This document shows positions 34,801 to 51,100 of a stretch of DNA of 64,000 nucleotides, in pieces. Source of the DNA: Halichondria panicea (lineage: Eukaryota > Porifera > Demospongiae > Suberitida > Halichondriidae); NCBI RefSeq assembly GCF_963675165.1, contig NC_087392.1:3741442-3805441 (forward strand), given 5' to 3'. How positions within the stretch are numbered: position 1 is the first letter of the stretch; each line of letters opens with the position of its first letter. The position numbers and the translations under genes were made by a program. Under the pieces are notes generated by a model. It worked only from the letters and a program-made list of their open reading frames with translations. It was not told the DNA's origin and ran no database searches.

Positions 34801-37800
34801 ACGTTAGACTCGCTGACCAGTCCAATCTAGGGATTGGGACTGGTCAACTGCCAATCAACGAGTTGTTCTCATTACCGAAATCGGTAATGACCAATCACAG
34901 TGCAGAAGCAATGTCATGTGACATATTTCGCCAATGAAATTCGTTGTAGTTGGGCTGAGTCTTATGTTGTGTTAGATAAACCACGGGACATAACCCACAT
35001 TCATTGCAACTTTAGCAACCGCACAAACCACAAGATGATGTCATACAACTAATTAAAATTCCACTAGAACAACTCGATGATTGGCAGTTGACCAGTCCCA
35101 ATGAATCCCTAGGATGGACTGGCCAGCGAGTCTAGTGGTACGTACCGTACACATGCTAGTACAGTGTATGCCGTAAGTATGGTTAAAGGGTGCCATTGTA
35201 ATTGAAGTGTATTGCTACATTACCTTAGCTACAGCCCTGTTTTCAAAACAGAGCTTTGTTGGCCGCTATTAATAACTTGTTATGCTGACACATGCGGAGA
35301 CAATGTGCATACATTTTGTTATGCATGATGCCTGTAACGAAAGTTGTTCTTATTTATAGTATAATGGCGTCAATCTCCTGACAATTGTGGCCAAAGATGC
35401 AACTGCATATGGGAGAAAGATACTTGACTTGATGTTTACGAAGGCCGACCAAAGAGAGTCTCTGGTTTACAAGGTACACGAACACAAGTCGCAAAAATTG
35501 GTGCTAGACAAGACAAAAGTTGATCTTTTACTTGGTAAGTTATAGTTCTAACACTTCTAAGTATACAGCGAGGTTACTACAGGTATAACATACGCACATG
35601 CATGGCCTTTTGCGTATTAATAATCATGCATACAATGTGTACAGATTGCGTTTAACTTACCATGTATAAATTGTACCCTTGCAGAGTGTGTTAAAATAAA
35701 GTTTCCAGAACACAACCAGCATAAACTTCTAAATTCTCTCAACCAAAAGTGCCGAGATGCCAAAAAACATACTGACTCAATCTAAACTTATCAAGGGCAA
35801 GAACTTTTTTCAAAAGCTAAAATTGATTTTTGTTTTGTTAAATTGACATGTGTTTTAAGAATTTATGGGTAATTAATCGGCTAATAGGAGGCAACTCAAA
35901 GTGGTGATTAATTTGTTATGTGTACGTATAATTATATGATATAGCGAGAAATGTTCATGAGGCGCAGCATTTCGAGGGCAGAGCAGTTAACGCAAAAATT
36001 AAAACTGGGATAAACTCCCACACACCGGTATTTCATATATGTAAAGCTATTGGTGAGTGTGTGTATCCTGGCATTGAAATGCAAATATTAGAACCCACGA
36101 ACATTTCTGCTGAGCGCTCTGAAGCCAAATAGCGAAAATTTTCCTGATATATGTGACAGGCTCTGGGAAAACAGACCAAATTGCGCAAGCTATAATTTTT
36201 GCGATCTATATACCAGATGATAGAGCAAAGAATTGCCTGCGCATTGATATGCTTAGTTTGCTTGCACATATCTCGTTCCACGCCTGAGTTATGTGCGTTG
36301 GAAACTTGAAGTTGTAAAACAGCAGTATTGAGAAACGCCCACTCAAAGATTGCTAAATTGGGAAAAGTAAGGTAATGGCGGCTGCTTAGACAAAGCGCTT
36401 TGGTGGAAAGAGTTGGATTCAGAGCATCAGATTTTGCAGAGAGGTATAGTAGAAAGACTGTAGATAACTATAAGCCAATAAAAAAATTTATGAGATTATA
36501 CACTGCAGTCTATAAATCTGGCTATTGCTCAATACCAATATCTGCTCCAATTGGTTTGTTTTCCCAGAGCCTGTCACACATGGTAGATCATGTACTGCAC
36601 AATTTGTGGCCACTTTATGGCAATGTAAACCATATTTTTCCCTCGGAGGTTTACTGCCATAAGTATAATAGTAAATGTAATGGACAATAAAAATTATACC
36701 AGAATTCTGAATTTGTCCCGGGTAGGTTTACGAGTTGAGGCTGAACGACTCATTTAGTACAATACATTTTAGGTGCATTAAGAAACTTCAGGCCAAAATT
36801 ATAGTTTAGTACTGAACTGCATACCTGAGCAAGTCGTGCCCAGCAAACTCCAACAGCCTGCTAACAGTCTCCCCTATGATGGTGGAGCGCAGGTGCCCCA
36901 CATGCATCTCCTTTGCGATGTTGGGTGAGGAGAAATCAATAACAACTCGCAGCTTTTTCTTCAGAGGTGGCGGTCTCACACCATTCACTAGCAGGTCACT
37001 GACCAGCTCCGAGACAAAGGAGGGCTTCAGGGAGATGTTGACAAATCCAGGACCAGCCACTTCACACTGCAACGTGGGTATAATAACAAGATGGGGAGAA
37101 AAATTTTTTTTTAACCATCAGGAGTAGTTTAGATAAAGATTCGTACATTGAATTTAAACATCAAAGTGGTGCATATTTCCATAATAACAATAATAATTAA
37201 TGTACACAATTGATCTTGAGCTCCTGTAACTGAACTCTAATTTAACAAGGCGTACATCCCTCTATATAAGAACATTTCACCAATGTACATGTACATGTAG
37301 AGTGGAGTCTCCAAATGGTGGACATGTGGGATCTGAGATTGTTCCACTAATTCGGATAGAAGCTGACCTTGTCAATAAATGGCTCCTGGTTTCTGAGTTG
37401 AGAGAGCAACAAAGTGGCCACTTCTCGAGGGGGAGTGTTCTGGCCCTTGGTCTTCAGTCCCTGAATGGACAGGGAGGAGTATATTATCGTCGCTAGTCCC
37501 TTAAAATATCATATAATGTTGCATTAACAAGTATCACTAACAATTACCACTATGGGTATACACTTCAATACCACTTGTATCTAAGCACACTATTGATTTA
37601 ACCTCCTTTAAGACCACTTCTCCCATCACAGCCCTGCCCGCAGGTAGTCACTATAATTTATAATCAGAGACAAGTAGGATTGTGTCCGTTAGCGAAGGGC
37701 TCACCTGTGCCAATGCAATGACGTTGCACTTGTAGTCCCCAAATTTGGCACCATCCCACTGTACAAAGGCCTTGGGCAGCTTGTAGCCAGGGTAGAGGGT

Positions 37801-38588
37801 ACGTATGGCAGTGGAGAACAGTCCGTTAACGACAGAGAGGACATTAGTCATGTGACGCATCCCTAGACTACGCTCCTCTTCTATATTCTAGGAAAGAGGT
37901 TAGGTTGGATAATAAAGTGAAATTACTCACAACTCACACATAAAGTGGTGCTTAATTAATAGTAGCTACACCCAACAAGAGAGGCTACCGTACTTATTCG
38001 ATTTAAGGCGACCCTCAAAATATGTGACACCCACGATCTTAGACCTTTAAAGTAGCGACTGCTGCGTTGACAATTTTTTACGTCACATCCTAAATAGAGG
38101 TCAAATTCCAGGCCACTAGAAACAATGTAATTTAAGCGGCCTGTAATCGAGGATAGTATAAAATAGATGCGACCCTCTAAATGTGCGACACCAGGACTTC
38201 AACATAATTTTAACCTCCAAAAGAAACGACCTCTGGCTTTGTAATTATTTATCGAATAAGAACGGTCACTTTTATTATGTATTTATATTGCAACAGAAAA
38301 ATTGGGTTCTGTAAAAATAATAGTAAGCGAACCTCTTTAAGGTGTTTAATTTGATAGTGCAGTTTAGTATTGGTTGTTCGCAAGGCTTGTAGTTGAGGAG
38401 AGTCAACCGTTGACGTCTGTGACTGTACGCCAGACCCTTCAAGCTGTTGAATTTCAACCAACAACTCTGCAGTCTGAGCCTCCTTGAGAGTGGCATACAC
38501 ATTGAATTACATACACATTGGGTTATGAATATCTTACAGTAGTCAGTATTCTCTCCAGGAGGTCATTCACAGCTTGCCCAGTAGCCAT
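28887..38588 (-). CDS. RARS1: Arginyl-tRNA synthetase, cytosolic
   Basis: Thirteen exons (transcript order): 38588-38538, 38482-38333, 37887-37705, 37460-37368, 37066-36825, 32680-32560, 32268-32139, 31099-30995, 30789-30481, 30302-30220, 29939-29826, 29528-29470, 29244-28887. All phases agree, giving 665 residues (human 660). The class I enzyme charges tRNA-Arg. Domains: N-terminal leucine-rich helix (about 1-70; in vertebrates it docks into the multi-synthetase complex), Add1 tRNA-recognition domain (KFGDYKCN), catalytic core with HIGH-type HVGHLRS (His214, His217) and the KMSKS equivalent KFKTRSG, then the DALR anticodon-binding domain ([18 protein letters not shown]). Intron 5 is 4.1 kb and hosts a BEN-domain gene on the other strand. 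The start codon is 150 bp from that of the divergent Smad gene. Confidence 0.97.
31489..31947. repeat. Pogo-like MITE with GCGCTAATAATCCAG ends
   Basis: Begins TACAGTAGAAACTGGATTAT and ends with the inverted AATCCAGTTTCTAC, about 460 bp, in RARS1 intron 7. Same CAGTAGA tip as other family members, different inner sequence. Confidence 0.7.
33316..35785 (+). CDS. BEN-domain protein nested in RARS1 intron
   Basis: Seven exons, 33316-33331, 33504-33772, 33952-34410, 34600-34704, 35360-35534, 35685-35785, with the first encoding only MAKRT plus one base (six coding exons in this model; non-coding 5' exons are possible). They join in frame to 374 residues. An N-terminal segment (about 1-95) contains VWDAMTVKA and [15 protein letters not shown]. 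Residues about 110-225 are a highly charged tandem repeat of 13 residues (unit [13 protein letters not shown]). A short coiled coil follows ([18 protein letters not shown]). The C-terminal 90 residues match the BEN domain: [35 protein letters not shown] and a final [11 protein letters not shown] domains bind DNA or chromatin proteins, so a nuclear regulator is likely. Strand opposite to the host gene. Confidence 0.8.
33985..34335 (+). repeat. 39-bp coding minisatellite
   Basis: About nine tandem copies of a 39-bp unit containing CAACGGAAAGAGGAGCAGCA. Central copies are nearly identical and outer ones diverged, as expected for unequal exchange. It encodes the charged repeat of the BEN-domain protein, and copy number is probably variable between individuals. 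Confidence 0.85.
34796..35147. repeat. MITE with about 75-bp terminal inverted repeats
   Basis: Arms 34796-34870 and 35066-35147 are inverted near-copies (GACTCGCTGACCAGTCCA and CAACTGCCAATCAACGAG, with complements). Just inside the left arm sits the palindrome ATTACCGAAATCGGTAAT. About 350 bp, in an intron of the BEN gene, no open frame. Confidence 0.8.
35786..36824. other. RARS1 intron segment with an inverted-repeat element
   Basis: Downstream of the nested BEN gene. An inverted pair (about 36157-36190 and 36548-36583, word TGACAGGCTCTGGGAAAACA) frames about 430 bp. Open frames on both strands here have no recognisable features. The arms probably belong to a decayed DNA transposon. Confidence 0.5.
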
Positions 38589-42373
<3,785 letters not shown>

Positions 42374-42668
42374 AATGAACTCTTCCAAATGTACATTAAT
42401 TTTATCACTGATTTATGACTTTGATGACACTTATTTGTATGTATTCTCATGTAGATCTCATTGTGAAGACGATCATTGAACACATCATAGTGCGTTTTCG
42501 TGGTTGAAACCCTTCTAACATGCATGCATAAATGATGGTCTAACTAGGACCACTACAATGTTAAAATGCACATAACTGTATAATATAGCATAGGTGAATT
42601 TGCAACATATTATACACGTATACGAAAAATAATATTTGAAAATTGGGGATATTAATTTCTGGTCAAAG

Positions 42669-43598
42669 TCAGAGTTCTGCAGCAGTTTTCTCCACCACAA
42701 ATGGTGGTACCTCCATCTGCAAGCTCCCACTATTGAGGATCTTGACTGGTTGCAATGGACGATCATGCTCATTGGTCCTCGTTTTACAAGCTTTGTGCAC
42801 AATATCCTGCAACAACAACAAAAAGTACAAGATTTTGCTTTAAAGTGTCCAATAAATACACTACTGTACAATATACAAGTTACTATAGCTTAAGTTAGAG
42901 TCTGGAGATCACAATCAGCAGTCTACTGCTTTTCCTTAAGTGATGACAGCTTACCATTCCTTTCATCACTTTTCCGAAACATGTGTGGGTTGTGTCCAGC
43001 CAGGGGCAAGCAATCACAGTGATGTAGAACTGTGAGCCATTGGTATCTGGTCCAGCATTGGCCATACACACCCATACAGCTCCATAGTGACCCAAAATAA
43101 AGTTCTCATCTCTAAAGTAGGTTCCATATATGCTGTAGCCGCCAGTGCCGTCAAAAGTGGTGAAATCACCGCCTGAATATCAGATTATCGTGTACTCTCC
43201 AAACATTGTTATAATACAACAAATATTTAACAGTAGGAGAGACTCTACTCACCTTGCATCATGAAATTAGGGATAATCCTGTGAAATATGGACTCCCTGT
43301 AGCCGTAATCTTTCTAGAGAAGAAGAAAATTCCTTTATAAATAATGTTCAAACAAATTCTATTGCCTAGGCAATAATTATTACACTATGATAAGTACCTC
43401 ATGGTTTGCCAGTGCCACAAAGTTTCTGACTGTTTTAGGAGCAGTTCCTCCAAACAGCCCGATCTCCACTCGTCCTGCTGCACTGCCCTCAATCTCCAGA
43501 TCCAGAAATACCATCTCCGTTACAAGAGCATCTTCCAGCCCCCTAACACAATCTAGTGAGAGTACGGCACATAAGCAAACAAAGAGCACTTTCATCAT
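42669..43598 (-). CDS. PPIB: Secreted/ER cyclophilin (peptidyl-prolyl isomerase, PPIB-like)
   Basis: Four exons (transcript order): 43598-43398, 43313-43253, 43172-42955, 42806-42669, joining in frame to 205 residues. A cleavable signal peptide is evident ([20 protein letters not shown]). An upstream in-frame ATG at 43643 would extend it and spoil the short basic n-region, so I prefer 43598. The cyclophilin fold is clear: active-site [15 protein letters not shown] (Arg, Phe, Gln), [15 protein letters not shown], and the cyclosporin-contact Trp in CPWLDTTH. Catalyses cis-trans isomerisation of X-Pro bonds, in the secretory pathway, for example on collagens. The C-terminus EKTAAEL is not a KDEL signal; vertebrate PPIB likewise lacks one. 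Its start is 205 bp from that of TIMM23, divergently. Confidence 0.92.
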
Positions 43599-43802
43599 AG
43601 GTTTTTTTAATGTGCTGTCCACATGCACACAGTACAGAAACATAACAGTGACAAAGCCCTTTGTTGGTTATTATTATACTAGGTAATCATCGTTGATGCA
43701 AAAGATTTCTGGGCCGGGCTTGTTTGCGGAACTCTAATTAAGCCAATTGTCCATGTGGAAAGGTAATTTTGAAAAGTGATCTGTTTGGCCGGCTGATGCA
43801 AG
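43599..43802. promoter_or_regulatory. Bidirectional promoter region, cyclophilin/TIMM23
   Basis: 204 bp between divergent start codons. An AGCCAATTG (CCAAT-box-like) lies near 43740 and GGCCGGGC/GGCCGGC words near 43713 and 43789. No TATA box at a sensible distance. Inferred from spacing and motifs. Confidence 0.5.
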
Positions 43803-44911
43803 ATGGCTTCAGACAGTGCATGGAAAGATCAGGGTTCTAGTGGACAATTTGAAGTCCCAGGTGAGCTAAACAGATCAGATCTATTGTGGCACCTTTTGCT
43901 ACAACATATTCGTAAATATATTTTAGGTAATAGCCTAATACAGGTACAAGGTATAAATAGTGAAATCCAATTTCCTGTCATATGCACCTAACCAGGTGAC
44001 ACTAGACTCAACTTATCTCCCTATGCCCTGGATCCATCCTACCTGCCGAAGGTAACAGAATTTACTTATTTAAACAATTATTAGTTTTAAACGTAGGGTC
44101 CAGAATTCATTTTTCCTGTGGAGGCACGCCAGAGGAGTTGGAATGAGAAGTGGTTTGACCGTGTTGGTACGAGCTACCTGACTGGTGTGGCTGTGGGTGG
44201 AGTTTGGGGAGTGTACGATGGACTGTGGAGTGCTGAGGGCACCAGTGCACGACTAAGGGGGAATTCCATACTCAACGGGCTCACAAGGAGAGGACCGTAC
44301 ATGGGAAACACATTTGCTGTGCTTGGTGAGCGAGAGATGTAGATATTTATGTGTGTACTGTTATATTTATGATTGCTCCGTCTTGTATAAGGTAGAGGTT
44401 AGGGGATACTTAGCTCGCTGTAATACTGTATCCAGAAATGTATTTCTAGTCGACATTTACACATTCCAATGATAAATGCTGATTTGTTGTGTTTCTTTTA
44501 GCACTTATCTACAGTCCCCTGGAGTCGGTCATTGGTCACTACCGAGGCGCTCAAGACTCAGCCAATTCTGTAGCTGCTGGTGCCATCACTGGAGCACTCT
44601 TTAAGTCAACAGGTATGGTACGGCCTCAATTATTTGATCCTTCGCAATGAACAGTGATGTTCGATGACAATTAAGACACACAGTGAAACTGCTCGCTGTT
44701 TTTGTAATTTACTGCTCATGTACCGTATTTGTCCAATGAAATCTCATGACGTTATTATATTGCATGCATGTATACACTAATTCTTTTGTTCTTAGCTGGT
44801 GTTCGTGCTATGGTGGTGGGCAGTGGAGCTGGCTGTGCAGTTGTTGGACTCTACACACTGGCCAAGTACTTCAGTAGAGAAAAAACTGGCTCTGTGTTTG
44901 ACTATGTGTAG
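43803..44911 (+). CDS. TIMM23: Mitochondrial inner-membrane translocase subunit Tim23
   Basis: Five exons: 43803-43860, 43996-44051, 44097-44325, 44502-44612, 44796-44911, in frame, 189 residues. Tim23 is the channel subunit of the TIM23 complex, importing presequence proteins across the mitochondrial inner membrane. The N-terminal 70 residues are the soluble intermembrane-space part (LSPYALDPSYLPK is a conserved Tim23 motif). Then comes the Tim17/22/23 domain with four membrane segments: WFDRVGTSYLTGVAVGG, the loop with NSILNGLTRRGPYMGNT, SANSVAAGAITGALFKS, and VVGSGAGCAVVG. Glycine-zipper spacing (GxxxG) is visible in each helix. Size fits the family (human 209). Confidence 0.95.
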
Positions 44912-45128
44912 TTTTTGTTTCCACTTCTCATGCAATTATTAACTTTGTGTTGTTCATCATGTTCAGTTAATTTATTTTGTCTACATGCATAACAGTTTTA
45001 TATGTGGTATTAATCGCCAACATCGTTTGTGATAAGTAACCAAATCTCCCTTTATGGGCAAAATTGGAGAATACACAGTGAGAAGCTTGTTTTGCTGGCT
45101 AGGCTAGAAGCAATCCACAGCAGACACT

Positions 45129-48100
45129 ATGAGTAGATTCAAGACATCCAAATACAAGAACTCTCTCAGCTACGTGTACAAGCAAGAGGTATAAACTTAT
45201 CTTAAGTAGCACAGCATGCATGCTTTTGGCCTCTGTCCAGGCCTGGATTAATGACTGTAATGTCAGTGCCCACCTCAGTTCCCGTGGCAACCTGATAGAT
45301 GCCAGCAGAGAATGTGTGGCTTTCCTCCAGGACCCCAGTAAGCTGCATATAGCCCACGTACACACACACATGCATGAAACGTTTGACACCATGCACATGT
45401 ATCAGTTTTATTCTATGTTGAATAAGTGGTACTTACATGTATATTAGGGCATATTCCCATAATTAGAACGAACACGGTGCATGCGTATAGGTGCATGTAG
45501 ATGTGCTATCACCAGACGCACTCAGGCACTGACTGTCTTCTTTTCCCACTACAGACAGTGTGAGTGTGCTCCCTGTGAACAGTGGCGGCCGTTTCACAAA
45601 ATTCCCTACAATCAGTGAGTCAGCGAGCGACCTCGCCTTCTCTCCCTTCCATGATCGTCTCCTGGCAACGGGGAACAGTGGATGTGTGCGACTGTGGGAA
45701 GTCCCCAATGAGCTTCCAAATGACACTATTGTCTCCAAACCAGTTGCTAGTCTGGCAGGGGATGATGGGGGAAGAGTGGAGATGGTGCGCTTCCACCCTG
45801 CAGCTGATAACGTGAGCTAGTGTTTTAACACTACACACAATACACTGTCTCATGCACAGTCTTTATCTTATTCTGGCTTGGTATAATTACGTATACAGTA
45901 GACTCTTGTTAGTCCGGCCACCCTTGGGACAGTGCAGCTTGGCCGGAATAGCGAGGTGGCAAGCATTTCTGAAAATTGCCGCTGCCTAAAACCGTCATTA
46001 CCTCGAGTCTAATGACTAATTTTGCGGTTCTGTCTCGAGGATAATGAAGGATATGAATCGTTCTGCTCTATTTAAGTGTAATCCATTTTTATCTGCCAAA
46101 CCACACCCAAAACGGCCGTTAAAATTACATTGAAAACCTAGTTTGGGGCAGCCAGTACTGGCCATTTAGCGAGTGGGCGCATTTCAGGGCGATTTTTTGT
46201 GCAGTAAATATCTAGCGCAATCCGTGCCATACCAAATGGCCGGTATATCGATGTGGCCACACTTCAGAGAGCCGGAAAGCGAGAGTCTACTGTATATCCG
46301 CAGACTCAGTGTTTTATGTCATACTTCTGAAAGTTATACTTTTGAAAGTTCCTCACTTTTTACTTGCTGGTTGTTTCTGAATTTGGTGATGCCATGTTGT
46401 TAGCTTCTGCAAATGTGGACGGTTACGTACATTCCATCCATCTCAATCAGTATTGATAAATACCATACTCTTCTTGTAGGTGTTGCTAAGCTGCGCTGGC
46501 CGTCAGGTGACTGTGTGGGACACTGAGGCTCAGAGTAGCATGTTCAGTGAGTGTGTGATAATTATTATATAGTGGTGTACCGTATCGATTGCTAAAGTTT
46601 TACGATCGAGTAATATCTTTTTGAACTATGATAGGCGTGTACCTTGCTGCACATTGTATTCCGTTGGAGACCGTGTGCACACATGAACATTTGAGCTGTC
46701 AGTTGCCAGTAGCAGCTACAAGCTGTTCAATAATGCTTTCAAACCTTAAGCTAGGGTCATAAGAAGTCGCATTTCTGTGGGTAGCTTTTTCTCTGGCTCT
46801 CTTCAGTCTTCGCACTCTGCATGCTCACTTTTCACACTGTGCATTCGTTGTGAGATGTAACAAAAATGACTAACAACGCAATACAGCCTACAGCCTTAAC
46901 ATTTTTTCCTGGCTCATACATGTACATGTACAATGATTTTCCGGTTCATTTTGGTTAGAGACTGATTGCTTACTTTATAGTACCTATAGATTATTGATGC
47001 TTATATTGCTATATGTATTGTAGATCTGGAGGGCCATGAAGACGTAGTGCAGTGTGTGTGTTGGCATGGCAATGGCTCCATGGTGGCTTCTGTATGCAAG
47101 GTAAAGTTACTGTTCAAACCATGACTTTAACGATGAGTATCAAAATATTGTGGGAATGACAATCATCTTTGAATGTTTGTTGTGGTTGAATGTTTGTTGT
47201 GCTAATTGAAAGCGCTTTGTCTTTGCTTTCAAATCTGCTGTCAACATTTCCTGTCATGTGCATGTACACTGTATAGATTGTGACATGTACACTTATGTTT
47301 GTAATACAGCCTACTGTTTTTATTCCCACAGAAAGATCGTCAAAAGAGCATCAAGCTTTTTGATCCTCGAGCAGGAGCTAAACCGGCTCAGGAGGCCTTT
47401 GCTCACAGCGCCCTCAAAGACTCTAGGGTTCTGTGGTTGGGGGATTCCTCTTACCTCCTCTCGTGTGGAGCCGACAGTGTGAGTCAAAATAGACATGGTT
47501 GTAACTAAAATCAGGGACACGTCACGTAGAGAAAATAATTTTATTGTATACATGTACGCTGTACGTTCTATAAGTAATGCTCTTATTAATACAGACCATT
47601 AATATTGCTTGCTTTACTACAATAAATGAGGAAAGAAGCTTTTTTTATGGTTTTCACCTATTAGTGATTCACTACGTATGTACGTACAAGTAGTTTGTAT
47701 CTTGTGTTTACTGCAGTCTAGAAATGCTGAGGTGGCACTCTGGGACACCGCTAATCTGGTAAAGCCAGTCTCCAGAGTGTCACTGGGGTCCACTGCCTCA
47801 GGGTAAGGAAATAGCTCTGCATGTTCATGTACAGTACATGTACGTATATTATGTACTATACATTGTATTGTATAAGAATAACAGTTGTGTAGTGTATTTG
47901 GTCACCAGTTGCAGTTACACTCTCAATATTTATGTACATGTACTTGCATTACTTACTAGTGTCAGTTTATTTATGAGCTGTTTCTGTAACGTACGTAATA
48001 CTGTTATTGTCTCTTCACAGGAGCACCATGATGTTCTATGATGAGGACACAAAAATGGTCTATGTGACCGTGAAGGTACGTGCATGTACATGTAGAATAC

Positions 48101-51100
48101 AATCATAGTTACTTGCACTTCACCCACAGAATGAGTGCACTATTTCATTCTACGAGCTGTCAGGGACCTCGCTGTCTCCAGGTTCCACATTGTGCATGCA
48201 CTAACATGTTGTCTGTACAAAATTATAATTGTGATTAAGACCAAAATGTGATCCCCAGTGATCACAGTGTTGATTGATGACTTACTACATGATACTCCAT
48301 CTCTCCCTCTCAGGTAGCCACGTGTATCGGTCAACCCAGCAGATCAAGGGTCTCGCTCTCCTGCCTAAAGCCACGGTGAATGTGATGGCCTGTCAAGTTG
48401 CACGTCTCATGGTGCTGACTCAGAATGCCGTAGTCCCCATCAGCTACTATGTCCAGAGAAAGGTACATTAGCCATAATCAGAAGATGGTTCTTGTTGGAT
48501 GCTTACATGATTGTATATACATCTCTAATCTCATAATCAGTCGCTTTTGGGGGAGAGGATTCCCAGAGCTAATCAATTCTTGTAGCTAGTGTGTATGCAA
48601 TGTATCTGTGATGTGTCATTGCCTAGCTGACACTCCTGGTCTACATACATGTAGTTTCTGTTCTCACCTCTTCAACATTTAGTCCTTATCCTTCTTCCCC
48701 AGTCACACACCGAGTTTCATGCTGACCTGTTCCCGGATACTGCGAGTGGAGAGCCCTCCATGACAGGCACTCAGTGGAGAGAGGGAGCTAACACTCCGGT
48801 GAGAACACACATTCCTCGTGCATGACCTATCGTTATAGAATACAGTGTGTGTATACATGTATGCCTGAGGCTGCTGTAATACCATACATTCAAAAGTACC
48901 ATATTTGTGGACTATTAAGTGATTGTACGACCCCCTCTCTATTTAGGTGTCAACGATCAGTCTGGACCCTGCCAAGTTCAAGAGAAGTCAGGGAGCACCC
49001 AAAACAGACAAGAAGACTGGGCCTGCAAAAGAGCCCTCCAAAACCCCTGAGCCAACCACCACAGCCAAACCAGTGGTTGCTAAGACAGCCGAGCCAGAAG
49101 TTACTACGAAAACTAAGGAACCCCCACGCCCGTCTAAGGTGATTCAGTTGGTGCGAGCGTCAAAGCTTCGTCACATAGAGGGTGTGATGAGTCATCGCAG
49201 CACCATCATTGACAAGCTGCCCTCCCTCAACACCACAGTGCCAGGAGATTGCAACGCACTCCATGTAAGAGAATGAATTGAGGCCCTAACTATTACATGT
49301 ACAAATTATGTTGTTGTACTGTACGTGTACATGTAGGTACCGTCCTATACATAAACATTGTGTATCAATCAAAAAGAAGTAGATACATGTATATTACTGA
49401 GTGCATGTATAATGATTCATTCATTTTTATGTGACTTGCTCACAGGCCAACAGAGACAGAGTGGCTACAGTAATATCAAGACCAGGGGGACAAATGATCG
49501 TCTTAGAAGTGAGTGCAGTCTATATGCTATACATGTATGTGCAGTGCACCTTCCACTTCTTATAAAAAGAATCTACGTGTCTTGTCTATTACATGTACAT
49601 GCGAATTGTATGCATTAATTGTACTGTACATACAGAGGAGATACAACATTATCATGTGTAAGACTATAAAATTTCAATCAACTCCACGTGGAGTACAAAC
49701 AAATAATCGTACCGACATTGCAAATGTTTGTAGGCAGCCTGATCGCACTGGAGGGTGGTAGGGAAATATCTTGACCTCGTCAAATCCCTGCTCTCTCTGG
49801 CTCCACTCGTGCAAATGTCCATATTTTTTAACTCTAGCATTTTTTACTGTGCTACAGTGTACACGAGGAGTTGATTGAAACTCCATAGTCCTGCACGTTA
49901 TGTTGTTGTACGGGGGACATTATTTTTCCTTAGAGGTTCATACAATGTATTTCAATCACACACACCCGTACCAGCTTAACAAACCAGGACGGTTGGACAG
50001 TGATTCAGTACCAACACTACAACACTCTGCTGCCATCATGGACTTCACATTTGACCCATTTGACAACTATCGCCTAGCATCAGGTGTGTGTGTGCAATGG
50101 TGTGTGTGTGTGTGTGTGTGTGTACAATACTAACTGCCGCTGTACTCTCGTGTTTGTTTTACTTATAGTTTGCATTTTGTGTGACGTTTACCGGTAACTT
50201 ATCATTATTACTACATGTATTTAGCGTGTGATGATGCCTACATTCGTGTGTGGCAAGTACCAGACGGAGGTTTAACCGAAACACTCACAGAGCCTCTGGT
50301 TAAACTGAAAGGTACAACAACTCTATGTGTACATCATACGTATACATGCTACGTATATTTTAATTTATCTTAGTGTGAAATGTTATTCTACAAGTGGTTG
50401 ATGTATTAGAAACTGTATCTGTGCCTCCATATGACATTTTGATGCCGTCAGTAGCACAGCTCTTTGCTTGAAATTTCGAAAGTCCATACTGTCATAACAA
50501 ATTATCCAAGGATCAAATTGATCTGAGTACTACTCCGTAGTTACTACACTGAGTACTTCCTCTCTGATAGGTCACAGAGATAAGCCAAATCTGGTCTCCT
50601 TCCATCCTCTGGCCAACTCAGTTTTGGCGTCAGCTGGTTATGACTGTAAGCTGTTCATATGGAACCTCGACACTCAGCAACCAGCTATCTCCATTGAGCT
50701 CAAGGATACTGTGAGTAATGACTTACGTAGCATAGCTAAGGGCAGAATAGCATCCACATGTATATTTTCTAAAGGCACGTGTAGCTTGTATATATAGTGC
50801 GGCCAACTAAACGTTGATAAATTAATATCCTATACGTACATGTAGATACCAGCTGCATGTAGTAGACGCTGTTACAGTTTTAAAGTAGAAATTGTACTCA
50901 TTGTCGCACTCACTGTTGCTGTGTGTTAGGGTAAGCTCAGTGCACGGATTTTTTCCGATCGCCATGTCATTCATATACATTACAATTCTGCTCAACCTCT
51001 GTAGCTGTTTGCCATGTCATGGAGCCCATGTGGTCGCTACCTGGCCACTTTCTCCAAAGAAGGGACGCTGGCCCTCTATGAGCCACAAAAGTCCACCCAA

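Noticed and set aside
36400-36690. Plus-strand frame of 96 codons in the RARS1 intron
   Set aside because: It overlaps one arm of an inverted repeat, has no recognisable motif, and its start is not supported by splice or promoter signals.
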